Of a stretch of 64,000 nt of DNA, positions 33,559 to 46,353 are shown piece after piece. Each line of letters opens with the position of its first letter. The first letter of the stretch is position 1. The stretch lies in assembly GCA_027596075.1 (NCBI GenBank), contig JADGJC010000034.1, positions 62,001 through 126,000 on the forward strand, in the 5' to 3' direction. A program made the position numbers and the translations under genes. Origin of the DNA: Rhizophlyctis rosea. Lineage: Eukaryota; Chytridiomycota; Chytridiomycetes; Rhizophlyctidales; Rhizophlyctidaceae. The notes beneath the pieces were generated by a model. That model searched no databases, was not told where the DNA came from, and saw only the letters and a list, made by a program, of their open reading frames with translations.

Positions 33559-36500
33559 ATGAAGCAACGATTTTCTGCACTGGACGTTGGCGCCGAGGTG
33601 TCCTGCCTGCGTCCACAGCTGGTGGGCCTGCGCCTACAGAATGGTGGGTATCCCAAAGTCGTCTCCCTAGCACAACGATTGTCCTCTGGCCGGCTCCTAA
33701 CGTACTACCTTTCACCTTCCGCAGTGTATGATATCAATTCCCGGACATATCTGTGGAAATTTGCGCGTCCAGATCACAAGGTTGGTGTTTTCTTTTTTGT
33801 AAGGTTTGAGCACTGGTTAACCGAGGGGCTACCAGGAACTTCTCCTTGTAGAATCCGGAATACGAATGCACACAACGCAATTTGCTCGCGACAAGTCCTC
33901 CACGCCGTCTCACTTTTGTATGAAGGTAGAAATGTGCTGGTGCATCAACTATTGGTTGGGATTCAGGTACTAAAGAAAACTTGATATGCTTCCCAGCTGC
34001 GGAAACATTTGCGGACGCGAAGACTCACGGCATTCGATCAAGTGGGAGCTGACCGTATTGTTGATATGCGCTTTGGAGAGGGGGAAACCGGTGAGTCACG
34101 CCCTCGTCGGAGACCCGGCTGTCAACAGCCAAACTAAACGCTGTTTCTTGTCAGCATATCATGTTATCATCGAATTCTATGCCTCCGGAAATATCATTTT
34201 GACCGATTTCGAATACAAAATTTTGGCGTTGCTCCGAGTGGTAGAGCTGGAAGGAACACCGGGAGCGCAAGGACAAGTCCCGGCAGCAGCCAAACCGGAG
34301 AAGACCGCGTCGACGAAGCCGGATGGAGAAGAGGAGGATACGCGCTTCGCGGTTGGGGAGATCTATAAGACTGAGCTGGCGCGACCTTTCACACCCATCA
34401 CGGAAGAGAAGTTGCGACAAGCACTTGCAAGTGGCGAATCGCCGGTTGAGAGCACCCCTGGTGCCGCAGAACCATCAGAGAATACAGAGGAAGGCGCAGC
34501 GGCGGTCCCAGAAGCGACTGGCAAAAAGGGCGGGAAGGGGGGAAAGAAGAAGGGCGCAGATAAGGCGGCGAAGCAGGAGAAGTGGGCGAAGGAAAAGAAG
34601 AAGGGGAAGGAGGCGACGCTGAAGAAATTTGTTCGGGATAAGCTTGGCCCGGATTACGGTCCTGCTTTGATCGAACATTGCATTGCTCGGTCGGGATTGG
34701 ATCCTAACATGAAAGTAGGGGAAGATCTAGATCTGACGCCCGAATCTTCGCATGTTGCCGCTTTGTTGAAGGCATTCCAGGAAGGGGATGCCGTGGTGGA
34801 ATCATGCATGAAACAACCGCCCAAGGGCTACATTGTGGTGAAGGGATATGGGAAGAAGAGTGGCGGAGAGAACGATACGCCAACTGCAACCGACGGCAAT
34901 GCGGCACAAAAGGAATTCACCGCCTACGACGAGTTCCATCCATACCCATTTTCCCAGTTCCTCCCTCCCGCGTTTGAAACGGACCCGCTGGAATTCCCTA
35001 CCTTCGATAAGGCCGTGGACGAGTTCTTCTCGAAATTGGAGGCGCAGAAGTTGGAAATTCGCGCGCGGCAGGCGGAGGCTAGTGCGGCTAAGAAACTCGA
35101 GAGCGTAAAGGCCGGTCATATCAATCAAGTGAAGGGACTGGAAATGATGAAGGAGGAGAGTACAAAGTGCGCTCAGGCGATTGAAGCGAGCTTGCAAGGA
35201 GTTGACGCCGTTATCAACACGGTTAGGGGTTTCATTGCTTCTGGGATGGATTGGGTAGATTTGTCCGAGCTGATCAATGATGAGAAGAAACGGGGGAACC
35301 CTCTGGCGATATTGATTCTAGGGCTGAAATTGGAGGTGGGGATGGTCACGGTTGGGCTACGGGATCCGGATCTGGAGGAGGATGATTCGAAATCCGATTC
35401 GGAGTCGGACGATGAAGAGGATGATGAGGAGTGGGAGTCAGAGGCTAGAGCTCAGGGAAAGAAGGCTGTGAAGGGAAAAGGGCAGGCGGGCTGCAAGAAA
35501 CCAAATGATAGACTGTTGAAGATTGATATTGATATCTATTCTTCCGCGTATGCCAACGCCCGCCGGTACTACGACAACAAGAAGGTCGCGGTAGTTAAGC
35601 AAGAGAAGACCTTGCAAGCTGCGGAGAAGGCCTTGAAGTCTGCGGAAAGGAAGATTCAACAAGAATTGAAGGTGACGCAGCAAACCGTGGCTGTCATCAA
35701 GAAGATTCGGAAGCCCTTTTGGTTCGAGAAGTTCATTTGGTTCATTTCCTCAGAGAACTACCTGGTGGTGGGTGGTCGGGACGCGGGGCAGAACGAACTG
35801 CTTGTTAGGCGGTATCTTAACAAGGGAGATGTCTACGTCCACGCCGATCTTCATGGTGCCGCATCTGTGATCGTCAAAAATCTTTCTCCTTCCACCCTAG
35901 AAGACGGTTCTCCTGCTCCGATGCCACCCGTTGGACCTGACGGAACTAACATTCCGCCGACGACTCTCCATCAGGCCGGCACGATGTCGGTTTGCCAGTC
36001 TCGAGCGTGGGATGCCAAGATTGTTACGTCTGCGTGGTGGGTGTTTGATCACCAGGTGTCGAAGACGGCGCCGACGGGAGAGTATCTTACTACTGGTTCC
36101 TTCATGATCCGCGGGAAGAAGAATTGGTTGCCGCCTGTGCAACTGATTTATGGGTTTGGGATCTTGTTCAAGGTCGATGAAGAGAGTGTGGCTAGACACT
36201 ATTGGGAGAGGAGGCCATGGGCGAGGGGGGAGGCGGGACAGGTGGAGGAGTCTCAGGAGAGTGTTGCGGAGGTGGAGGAAGACGTGGAGGTGGATGGTGG
36301 GGAAGATAGTCCAGTTGAAGGGACCGAGCCTGTAACGGAGAATCAGAACGGGAGGGACGGCAGCGGTGAAGAAGAGAATTATGGGGCAGATGGGGAAGAA
36401 GGTGGAACATCAACAGCTAATGGACCCGATGCTGTTGACAAGGCGGACAGTGAAGACTCGGATGAAGATATGGAATTCCCTGATACGCAAATCGAAATCC

Positions 36501-37645
36501 CCGCCCATACCTCATTGCAACAATCGGAGGATAAATATAATCTCGCGGAACTTGAACGAGAAGAAACCGGTACGGTTGTGGAGGGAACTGACGAAGCGGG
36601 ACAAGCCAAAACTGGGGCAAAGAAGCTAAGCGCTAAGGAGCGGCGAGATCTCAAGAAGCAGAGGAAAGGAGGGGATACGGAATCTGGAGCTGATGCGGCG
36701 GCGTCCACGTCCAGCCGACCCACCGCAGCACAACAATCCAAACCGAGCACGCCGCAACAGCAAACGGCCGTTCGCGGAAAGCGGGGCAAGATGAAGAAGG
36801 CAAAGGACAAGTATGCCGACCAAGATGAGGAGGATCGGGAGATGATGCTTGAGCTGCTCGGTTCTGCAAAGGGACGTCAACCGAAGGGGAAGAAGGCTAA
36901 AGCGGAAGCGGCACGGAAGGAGGCGGAAGCTGCAAAGCAGACGCAGCGGAAGAATCAGGGTGGAGGGAAGGGCCAAGGGGCGCAGAAGAAGGGCGACGAC
37001 CGGAAGCAAGCGGAGGTGGTAAGCAAGCCGGTAGAGGAAGATGTGGGCGCGAATGAAGAAGGAGATGATGATGATGGGGTAGCATCTGAGAAGGGAGATC
37101 AGCCGGGTGGGACTTCCCGGCGAAACTCTACCGCGACCGATTCGGCCGAGATCCGCAAATTGCTAGAGGAAGAAAACGTGGCGATTGCAGATGACGACCA
37201 AGCGGCCAATTTGTCCTACCTGGATTCATTGACGGGACAACCCCATCCACTAGATAATCTCCAAAACGCTGTAGCAGTTTGTGCACCGTGGGCGGCGCTG
37301 CAGAAGTACAAGTATAAAGTGAAGTTGATCCCGGGGGCTTTGAAGAAGGGGAAGGCAGCTAAATCGGCTTTGGCGGCGTTTGTGGCAATGGCGACGGAGG
37401 GGGCTGGTGGGGGCGGGAGTGGGGGACGGAGACGGGAGGGGAGAGGGGAGGATGGAAAGGAGGGTGGGGAAGGGGAGGGAGTGAATTTGGTGGCGGTTGC
37501 GGAGAGGGAGAAGGAGCTGATGAAGTCTATTCCGGAGATGGAGTTGATCAATGCGATGATGGGCAAGTGCAAGGTCATGACTGCGGCGACGGAGGGGAAG
37601 AAGAAGGGTGGGGTGGGGAAGAAGGGTGGGTCTAAAGGTAGATAG
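33559..37645 (+). CDS. RQC2: Ribosome quality control factor Rqc2/Tae2 (NEMF)
   Basis: Five exons from ATG 33559 (MKQRFSALDVGAEVSCL); the last is very long. The NFACT-N domain shows VYDINSRTYLWKFARPDHK, LLVESGIRMHTTQFARDK, RKHLRTRRLTAFDQVG, ADRIVDMRFGEG and YHVIIEFYASGNIILTDFEY. The Asp at position 9 and the Asp-Arg of ADRIVD match residues required for CAT-tail synthesis in yeast Rqc2. A coiled-coil region follows, then NFACT-R (FWFEKFIWFISSENYLVVGG, RDAGQNELLVRRYLNKGDVY, HADLHGAASVIVKN), acidic and Lys-rich linkers, and NFACT-C near the end (AVCAPWAALQKYKYKVKL). It binds stalled 60S subunits with Ltn1 and recruits Ala/Thr-tRNA. Size (~1,160 residues) is normal. Confidence 0.95.
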
Positions 37646-38207
37646 GGTATGTTACATAGTCAGCTAGTGTATGTAGGTTTTGTTGCTTAGTTAGGAGCTT
37701 GAATTAGGATGGTTAGGGCCACTGATATCCGTGGCGCGTCCGAAATCATGAGTTGCGTCAATGTTCACCAAGGGTTTGATTGTAGAAATGTCCAGGTCGT
37801 GGCAAGTTGCGGTTCACACTTCCGAGACCCTACCAGAAACTTCAAGTGGCTTCGTGGGTGTGCCACATGAGATTTTCCAAGTCTGGAACATTGTCATACA
37901 AACGCGCTTGCGCCCCAGGTACTCGAAATTGATGAATAACTTTGTCGTCACATTCGGACATGAGGCTCTTTTTCCCACCCACAGTCATCAAACCGACACA
38001 AAGATGAAAGAGCTTTCACAGCACCCTTCATAAAAGCATCCTTTCAACCTTTGAACTAACAATCAACTAAATCTCTTTGCCAAACACAAGGATACATGTG
38101 CAGAGCACTCAAATTGCAATAAAAGGCGTGCAGTGTGTCTACCGACTGAACATTGATACCTGTTGTGCTATATACCCTTCAACCTTACTTGGATAGCCCG
38201 TGGGAAA
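37646..38207. other. Intergenic region (tandem genes)
   Basis: Terminator of RQC2 and presumed promoter of the next gene. The small ORF at 37761-38033 has no support. Confidence 0.5.
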
Positions 38208-40343
38208 ATGTCTATCAAGCCGTCATTCCTTCCGTTAGGGCCAATGCCCAGCGAAGACCCGTTCAAAGACCTGTTCAAAGAGGTCCCCGCGTTGACGAGA
38301 GTTGAAGTGATTAGATTAGTGAGAGGGCGGGAGCGAGAAGTCAGTCGGGATCGGCATCGGCGGCAGGAACGGATGGTTGGGAGGGGTGCAGATGCGGATG
38401 CCGCTGCTGCTTCTACTTCTTCATCCCGGTCAAACGCGGAGCCGAGACCTGCAGGACGGGACTCAGTGCCAGTGCTGGGGCATGACGGGAGTCACAGGAG
38501 GCAATCTGTGGAAGATGGACCAAGCACAGTCCCACACCCTCGACACCAACCGCGCTTCGACCACCATGAGCCTCACGACCGCCGTTTTGACGACCGCAAC
38601 AGTCAGGGTTATCCTTATCGTCATGAGCAACCACAACAACGAGACCGGCAACGACAATACCCCGAGGGTCGTGCACGCCCATATGGATACCCAGAACCAC
38701 CTTCTCACCCTCACCATCGAACATACCCAGACGACCGCTCACGACCAGCATCTTACCACGACCCACGTTCACGTCCACCACCAACCTTTGACTCATTTCG
38801 CTCACGTCCACAACCCCCGTCGGAGTTTGATAAGCGTCGCCCTTCACCTCCTTCTGATATGGAGCCTCCGGCCAAACGCCGGGCTTATGAAGGACATCCA
38901 AACGCCCCGCAACCTTCCCGCCGCGACCACGAACACCGAATGCAGGATGACCGTTCTGTGAGATCACGCAGCTCTGGAAACAGACCGCATGATCGATCTC
39001 AAGAAGAATCCCAACACCCCCGTGAATCCAAATTGACACAAGATTACAAGAGAGAAGAGTCACAATCTGGGCGTAACATGGCGGTGCAAATCAAAGAGCG
39101 GCCCTCCGTGAATGAACCTACACCTGTCCCGAATGCGCATGATAGTATACATGTTGCTTCCTCCAAACGTGAAGAGAAAGTCCGTCCTACATCAAAGCCT
39201 CCAGTTGGAGCCAGTAGCTCAAAGCGGACGCAAGAAGCCGCTAAAAGCCGCTCCACTGCAAATGAAGATGCTTCTGCCCCATCCACGGATGCTGCTGCCA
39301 TCAGGGCGTTGTTCCATCCTCCAGGTCTGCGTTCACGTGAAATTCAGTCATTGGTGCCTGTGACTTATACTTGTGCAACAGAAGTGAATGATTTGCAACA
39401 AGCACATGTCCAAATGGACCTCGACAAGCGCACTGCCTATTCTCCGGTCAAGAGCTTGGAGCAATCATTGGCGCAACATCTGCCTACAACAGCGTTATTC
39501 AGCGCTGGGGCGGCAAAACCAAGCACTCGTCCACATTTGATGCAAAAGTGGAGGGCCCTTTCAGATTTGGCAGAGCATTTGCGGCTAAATCTTCCAGTCT
39601 TTGGTCTTGCTGCCCCTCCGGACGAACCTCTCCCCAAGTTCGAGACCAATGCCCCATACATCCGGGCGTACTCCAGTGAACCCTCGCCGCCGACCATTGC
39701 CCTCGATCAGGCCCTCAAACAACTGGAAGAATTGTGGTATCAAAACAACCCCGATTCTTCAAAGTTGATCCCCTTGGATGGACTGTTCCAATCGCCAGAA
39801 GCAAGACCCGCCATTTCGACCACTTCACCGCTTTCCCGCACAACCGAAGAACGTCCCCGCTTGGAAGGCACACCTCCACTGTCCGATACGGGCTCAGAAA
39901 TCCAATCAGCGGACCAGATACTCCCGACAACACGGCCATTTCTAGACCTACCTACCAAGCGCGAAAGGCCTCGCTCCCCGCGTTTCCACACACCACCACC
40001 CTCGCCACGGTTCGACCACGCCGAGTATGCAGACGCTCATGCGGCCAAGGCGGCTGATGGCCAGCAAGCCCGCTTTGAGCCAGTCATTAGATTACAAATG
40101 AATGGGGCTGGAGTGCACAAAGCGCAGGACCACCAAGGTTCAAAGCGGACATCCAAAATGGAGCTGCATTGGCAGCGGCGGGAGGAACATACGGAGGGTC
40201 GTTATGGAGGGACGCGTCATTCTCGGGGGTGGGAGCGGGAGAGAGATTCCGGGGAAAGACGGGTGGAAAGTTCATTTGGTGGGAGGTATGGAGGGTTGGG
40301 AAAGGGGTCTAGGGAGCATAATCGGCGTGGGCACTGGCATTGA
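38208..40343 (+). CDS. Disordered Arg/His/Pro-rich protein, unknown
   Basis: Single exon of ~711 residues. The ATG at 38208 (MSIKPSFLPLGPMPSEDPF) is used because the longer frame begins with TTG. The N-terminus has DLFKEVPALTRVEVIRLVRG. Next is a long Arg/His/Pro/Tyr/Asp-rich stretch (HPHHRTYPDDRSRP). A more ordered, hydrophobic middle follows: IRALFHPPGLRSREIQSLVPV, LMQKWRALSDLAEHLRLNLP, ALDQALKQLEELWYQ. The tail is Arg/Gly-rich (EERRVESSFGGRYGG). RS/RG-like composition suggests an RNA-binding or nuclear protein (inference). The ordered middle may mediate a protein interaction. No known domain recognised. Confidence 0.65.
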   Translation: MSIKPSFLPLGPMPSEDPFKDLFKEVPALTRVEVIRLVRGREREVSRDRHRRQERMVGRGADADAAAASTSSSRSNAEPRPAGRDSVPVLGHDGSHRRQSVEDGPSTVPHPRHQPRFDHHEPHDRRFDDRNSQGYPYRHEQPQQRDRQRQYPEGRARPYGYPEPPSHPHHRTYPDDRSRPASYHDPRSRPPPTFDSFRSRPQPPSEFDKRRPSPPSDMEPPAKRRAYEGHPNAPQPSRRDHEHRMQDDRSVRSRSSGNRPHDRSQEESQHPRESKLTQDYKREESQSGRNMAVQIKERPSVNEPTPVPNAHDSIHVASSKREEKVRPTSKPPVGASSSKRTQEAAKSRSTANEDASAPSTDAAAIRALFHPPGLRSREIQSLVPVTYTCATEVNDLQQAHVQMDLDKRTAYSPVKSLEQSLAQHLPTTALFSAGAAKPSTRPHLMQKWRALSDLAEHLRLNLPVFGLAAPPDEPLPKFETNAPYIRAYSSEPSPPTIALDQALKQLEELWYQNNPDSSKLIPLDGLFQSPEARPAISTTSPLSRTTEERPRLEGTPPLSDTGSEIQSADQILPTTRPFLDLPTKRERPRSPRFHTPPPSPRFDHAEYADAHAAKAADGQQARFEPVIRLQMNGAGVHKAQDHQGSKRTSKMELHWQRREEHTEGRYGGTRHSRGWERERDSGERRVESSFGGRYGGLGKGSREHNRRGHWH

Positions 40344-41377
40344 TGTTGGGATGTGTTTGATGTGTATTCGGAATCGGTGCATTTGCAGTTGCAAGATAGT
40401 ATAAACGAACAGTAAAAGCAGTACAGTATCATTTGCAGAACGACGCACAAGGTAAAACCCGTGGCGCGGTTGAAGTTCATGGTTGGTTGCATTCCGAGGG
40501 GAGATAGATGTAAATTCCGGGTCGAATCAGCGAAGTTGGCAGAATCTGATAAGATCATCTCAAGATCATCTTGATTTGACGAGATGTTGGAAAGGCCCCA
40601 CCAGAGATCGTCTGTCCGGCAGGAAGCCCGATCTTTCAGTCATGTATCCAGTCACAGCCCGTTGGCGGAGGTGGGTGTTGGAGTGCCATGAATACGCTGT
40701 ATTCAAGAGATGAACAATGCCTCCCACCATCACTCAGGTTGCGTGGGGAAAGCAGCTCTGTTTGTTGCAACACAGTCTCATACGCTCGATGGGTTTGATG
40801 AAATTGGTCGAAATCAAGATGGAAACGCGTAGTGGCACAGTCGCAAGGATTCCACCGTTGGTAACTCGGTTACACAAATTGACTCAAGAGGCACAAATCC
40901 GCAGGCGAAGCTCCGGGCAGCAGCGTGACGTTGTGGTGCGGCACACGGGCAGAGCCCCGACGCGGACTGGCATCTGTTTCATCGTGCAATGCAGGGGTCT
41001 TTGAGTGTCCTTTGCGAGTGGGCTGGTTGATGGGCTGGGCAGATGCATGAAATTCCTCATTGTCGGGAGTAAACAAACCTCCAAACCCTTTCTCCCACAA
41101 AAAACATATCCCGGTCTCGTTCCCGTTCTGTTCCCATACACCCCCCACTGTTTTATCTTCAGGCACATCCCTTCCGTGCCTATTATCCTATCATCTGCTA
41201 CATTATTTCACATTCCCTTCTTTCTCACGTTTTCTGCACCCTTGGTCGCGTGTTATTTATAGGCACTACACAAATAGCACAACCCACGCGTACTGCATCT
41301 GCATCTTTCTACAATCATCTTTGCACCCACACTCTGCACCCCATACACTCACATAACAACTTAAACACTCGCATAAC
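40344..41377. other. Intergenic region upstream of malic enzyme
   Basis: About 1 kb. Several short ORFs without motifs. Pyrimidine-rich sequence and a TATTTATA element at 41254 precede the next gene. Confidence 0.5.
41254..41261 (+). promoter_or_regulatory. TATA-like element of the malic enzyme gene
   Basis: TATTTATA about 117-124 bases upstream of ATG 41378, within a pyrimidine-rich leader. Confidence 0.35.
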
Positions 41378-44027
41378 ATGGCCACCGGGTGGAAAACGTG
41401 GTTTGGCAGCTGGGGAGTCCAAAAGCATGGAAAGGTAACTTCGTTATTGCTGCTGGACCGTTCTGTTTACCGACTTGGAACGATGGGGTTGCCGCGCGAT
41501 AGTTCCTTTAGATCATACGCTTCTAAGAAAGTAATGTTGACAGAAGGGTCATGGGGTGTGACTAGATGCTGTGAATGAGTTCCAATGGGAAGGACGCGTG
41601 TAAGGAGCTATGTCCTAATTAAGATTCTCATTGCATCGTGCACCGAATAGGGACCGGCATTGAGATCCACGTCAGAAAGCACGATCATTGAAGATCTGAA
41701 GAACGACGATACCCACCCTGTTCCTGGCACTCACCCTGATACCCACGGCGCTGCGATTATCCGGAGTCACCATGTCAATCAAGGGACCTCTTTCTCAGAT
41801 CATGCACGGAAGGAGCTCCATCTGAAGGGTCTGGTGCCTCCCGCCCAGGAAAGCATCGCACGACAAGAAGATCGCGTCAGGGCTTACCTGAAGACCCTGT
41901 CATCACCGCTCGAGAAGCATGTGTATTTGGGAAGGTTGAGAGCGGAGGACACTGCGTTGTTCTACCGCGTTGTTGTCGATCATTTGACGGTATGTATGAT
42001 GAATTGACGCAGGCGTCAACGTATTGGGTCGTTGATTCTGAAGTTTTGGAACTGACACCCATCATCAGGAAATGACTCCTTTAATTTACACACCCGTTGT
42101 CGGCGAAGCCTGTCAAAAGTTCTCTCTCATCTATACCCCTGGGACCGTTGAAGGTCTCTTCCTCTCCATCGCCGACAAGGAGAACCTCGACTCGATCTTG
42201 GACAACTGGCCGTATGGCGCCCCCGACATTTGCGTCATGACGGACGGCAGTCGTATTTTGGGTCTAGGGGATCTCGGTTTGAACGGCATGGGCATCCCGA
42301 TCGGGAAGCTCTCTTTGTACGTCGCTGCCGCAGGGTTTGATCCCTCAAAGACGCTTCCTGTTACTTTGGATATGGGGACGGACACAGAATCCATTCAGAA
42401 TGACCCGCTGTATTTGGGGACGCGCAGGAAGCGTCCTGCCGATGAAGAGTTCTATGGATTTGTGGATGCCGTTATGGCTGCATTCAAGCGGAAGTGGCCG
42501 AAGGTGAGCAGAGACGGACTTTGACGCACGTCAACATGGCCCATCTGCTAACACGTTCACCGCTCGCAGCTTCTGGTACAGTTCGAGGATTTCAGCTCCG
42601 AACATGCATTCGGAACGTTGGACCGCTATAGGAACCAGTATTTGACGTTCAACGACGATATCCAGTAAGGATACTCACCGCGCCGATTATTATTCTCCAC
42701 ATGACATGGGTACTCATCTTCAATTGTAGGGGAACGGGTGCCGTCATTTTGGCCGGCTTCATCAACGCCATCAAGCTCTCCGGCACGCCCATCGACCAGC
42801 ACAGAATCCTCTTCTTCGGCGCAGGTTCCGCCGGCGTCGGTGTGGCCAGCCAACTGAAAGAACACTTCATTCGCGCTGGCGGCATGTCGGACGAAGCTGC
42901 CAAAGACGCCTTCTGGCTGGTCGATTCGAAGGGTCTCGTCACCTTTGATCGTGGTGACAAGCTTCCCCATCACAAGACGTTGTTCGCCCGCTCTGACAAC
43001 AACGGCCAGCAGTACAAGACTTTGGAGGATGTGATCAACTACGTCAAGCCGACCGCTCTGATTGGGTTGTCGAGTCAAGGCGGTGCGTTTGGACAGAAGG
43101 AGGTTGAGTTGATGGCGGAGCTGAACAAGCGGCCGATTGTGTTCCCGTTGTCGAACCCATCCACGGTAGGTAGTTCCGCCCTCTGTGGATGGATTCTATA
43201 TTCATCTCACACATATTGATCCAAACTTCTAGAACGCCGAATGCACGTTTGAGCAATCGATGAACTGGACGAAGGGCAAGGTCATCTTTGCATCTGGGAC
43301 TGCTTTCCCCGCAATGGAGGTGCGTGATTGACATTGACGCTTGCTACTCATATCTACGTACGGTAACTAACAACCCTTCGATACATAGTGGGAAGGCAAG
43401 ACCGTGGAGCCTGGACAGGGGAACAACATGTGAGATTGCTTTCGCTGCACACTTGTATGATATCAATACTTATGTCCTCATCTTAATAGGTACGTCTTCC
43501 CCGGCCTCGGCCTCGGCTCGATCCTCGCCAAAGCCGAACATGTCAGCGACAACATGGTCTACCAAACCGCCGCCACCCTCGCGGAGGCCTTGGACCACGA
43601 GGAGCGCGAGCATGAGCTGTTGTACCCGCACCTCACGCGCATCCGTGCCGTCTCAGCCCTCGTCGCCCGTGATGTTGTGAAGGCGGCTTTGCGGGAGGTG
43701 AGGTCAAGAGAGGGTGAATCAGGACGGATTGACCAGGCTGGTTGACAATATGGTAATGCAGGGCAACTGTGACCAGGAGGATGTCTTGACACTCTTCGGT
43801 GCGACGGCGCGTCAACCTTTCGAGGACGAGGCCGTTTTGAATGATTCCGAGCGCAACGACGCGCTCTTGGCGTTTATTCAGAAGCGGTGAGTTTACATTT
43901 GCTTGTCCGTTGCAATGTCGCATGATGAAAGGAGTTCTGACTTGTCATTTCCAGCATGTGGGACCCGCATTATGCGGACGACGGCGAAGTTCTCGTTGGA
44001 GAAGTGAAGAAAATGGCGATGTTGTAG
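41378..44027 (+). CDS. Malic enzyme (NAD-type)
   Basis: About ten exons from ATG 41378 ([19 protein letters not shown]) to TAG 44025-44027. Family blocks: [58 protein letters not shown] (malate-site region), [53 protein letters not shown] (metal-binding Asp), [18 protein letters not shown] (GxGxxG nucleotide site), [52 protein letters not shown]. It converts malate to pyruvate and CO2. The NAD or NADP preference is not certain from sequence. The N-terminal extension is not obviously a mitochondrial presequence. The C-terminal exons ([34 protein letters not shown]) extend past the minimal fold. Confidence 0.93.
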
Positions 44028-44423
44028 AGAACATAAATACCCTATGAACAGTCCGGATTGTATGTAGAGTTTCTAGCTGGCTGATAGATCTGAACACCTT
44101 CCACCCTATGCTTGGTGACTTGCACTATTTTGAATATTTTGCATCACAATATATCCTTTGCTCAATTTGCATTTCAGATTCAGATGGGCGAGAGTGGCAT
44201 GGTTGCTGTGTGTTTAATTGAAGTTTTGCGCGTCATGGGTTTTCGATTGGGCATCTGTACATTGGAAAGGGAGAAGGGTATATATTTGGTTGAGACATTA
44301 CTTCACAGCGTGTCGTTTTACGACCTATATCATGCGCCGTTAGCATTGGTCAAAAACAAAGAAGCGACCTGTCAGAATCGCACACTACCTCTGCAGTGAA
44401 GTCGGCAAACGTCAACTCAGGGG
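44028..44423. other. Convergent intergenic region
   Basis: 3' flanks of malic enzyme and the oxygenase gene. No gene seen. Confidence 0.5.
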
Positions 44424-46020
44424 TCAATCGCTCATCCACGTTGGGCTAATTGCTGCGGCATCAACCTCGTATCCACAAGCGAGATGACAGTCTTTGTTAC
44501 AACTCACTTGCATGAAGACCGCGAACGTATTTCGCGCTAGGCCTTTAACCCCTTGAGCACCTTTGACAAGATGCGGAGTTGCCACCAGCAACCCGTTGCT
44601 AGCGACCTGCGCGGCTTCTCCTATTTGGAATGCCAAACAATCTGGAGGGATATCAACCTAAGTGCTGCGTGAGTTTTCCCTTGTAGGTAAAATAACGGTT
44701 AAAAAAGACATCTGCGCAGAAAAAAACCTTTACGAATGTATTTGCACGGGATTTGATGTACAATCCAGCACTACTTGTTGCTTGACGGATGTCAGCTTTT
44801 GTTGTGTCGGCGGCCGGAAAAGAGGGATTTGTTTCGTCGATGTAGAGTGCACTTGTTAGACCCGTTAGCTACAAGGAATTGCTCCATCAGCTTGCGTGAG
44901 CAATATATCCTTCTCACTTTCCCTCAGCCATTTTACCATTGAATGATCAACATGCAGGCCACACCAGCTGTCTTCGACGGATGCTTCATCCCTCCCACCA
45001 CCACCCTCATACTCCTCAATGGGGAAGTAATGAAGTAGCCGGGCTTTGATCGTTGTTGAGGATGTTATGGCGCCTTCGAGGAAGTTGCTGGGGAGGTCTG
45101 GGTAGGTTTTGGCGAGATACGAGTCACAGTGGCGAGCTACGAGTTTGCCTACGCGAACAATTAGGTGACCCAGCTGTGTGAAAGGTTTGAAGTTGATCAC
45201 AATGAAACAATTTTGACGGCAATGCAGGACCAATACCTCGGTTAAGCCGGTTTGGAGTTCAGGTAATTCTTCAGGCCAAAGATTCGGATACCTTATATTT
45301 GTTTGTAAGCGTCAGGCTCAAAGCCAATTGAGACAGAATATGACTATAGAACGCAACACGCATCGCACATACCCGTACGCCGGGTATGCCTTTGCATAGT
45401 CAAGATCGCACGGTGGGCTCGAGTCTTGTATGACTAATCAAGCATTGTCAATACACATAGTACATAACCCGCGTTCGATTCATACCTACCTGCGTAATAT
45501 GAGCCTTTCGCTACATCAGGTTTGCCGTTCATGCTCTCCTTCCCATGGGACCTAAAGTGCGGTAAACATTATTGTTTACATTGATGTAAACAAACTATTT
45601 CGGTCGTTCATTACCATCCTACGTAATATCCAGACGCGGCATGCTCCACCTTTTGCTTGACTTCGGGTGGTAGAGCTGCGAAGGTTGATGCAAGTCGGAG
45701 GAGTTTGAGTCTGAGTTCTACATACTCCTATGAAAGAGAGATATCGTGAGAACGCTTTCCAAGTGGGGATTGTGTATGCAAATACTAACTCACAGGCACT
45801 CCTTGGACAACGCAAATGCCAAGACAGTCCGGCGAGTTCCCGAATGCAGAGGCTATAGACGAAGAAAGGTCGCTAGTTTGAGAGACAAGATCGTCGTAAC
45901 TGATTGTAACCTGGTGTGGGACAGGTTGGAAGGTGAAGAGTGAGAACCCGACTTTCAATGCCTGCAAGTAGGTATTTGCATCATACTCACGGGAGAGGCT
46001 TTGCCAACTGGAGCAGACAT
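44424..46020 (-). CDS. 2-oxoglutarate/Fe(II) oxygenase-like protein
   Basis: Many exons. The likely ATG at 46018-46020 gives MSAPVGKASP, joined by a 29-base intron to ALKVGFSLFTFQPVPHQVTI, then DDLVSQTSDLSSSIASAFG, LGICVVQGVP|EYVELRLKLLRL, FAALPPEVKQKVEHAASGY. A C-terminal half follows: GHLIVRVGKLVARHCDSYL, ARLLHYFPIEEY, DSWCGLHVDHSM|LTGLTSALYIDE, LAFQIGEAAQVASNGLL, ATPHLVKGAQGVKGLARNTF. HxD (GLHVDHS) and a distal His (TPHLVKG) followed by RNT fit the 2-His-1-Asp iron site and the 2OG-binding Arg of the IPNS-like fold. Fungal and plant members are mostly uncharacterised. The short first intron is the least certain element. Confidence 0.72.
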
Positions 46021-46353
46021 TGATAGTAGCGAGGGAAGGTGAGTACAGCGTGAGTTGAGTGCTGCTCTGTAGATCTTATATGGCAGCGCCAAACGCTCCA
46101 AGATGGTCTTCCAAGAACAACCAACAGTGTGGGAAAGTTCAAAGAGTTGGAGGAGAATGTCAGGCGACCAGGCTACGTCCGATTGTGCGAACATCATCAA
46201 GCACGTGCGCCACCGCCGCCACAAAATGCGGAAGAATTGCTCCCGAGTCCCGACTCCCAAGTCCCAAACCCGTGAAAACTTCCCCCTTCCCAGCTTCCCA
46301 TCGTTCTCACTGCATCCGCCAACCAAATCAACCATAGAGCGCATGAAAAGAAG
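46021..46353. other. Divergent promoter region
   Basis: Between the oxygenase gene (-) and the CIA30 gene (+). No gene supported. Confidence 0.45.

Noticed and set aside
36379..36810. Minus-strand ORF over the RQC2 acidic linker
   Set aside because: Ser/Pro-rich shadow of the acidic Lys/Glu linker; no independent support.
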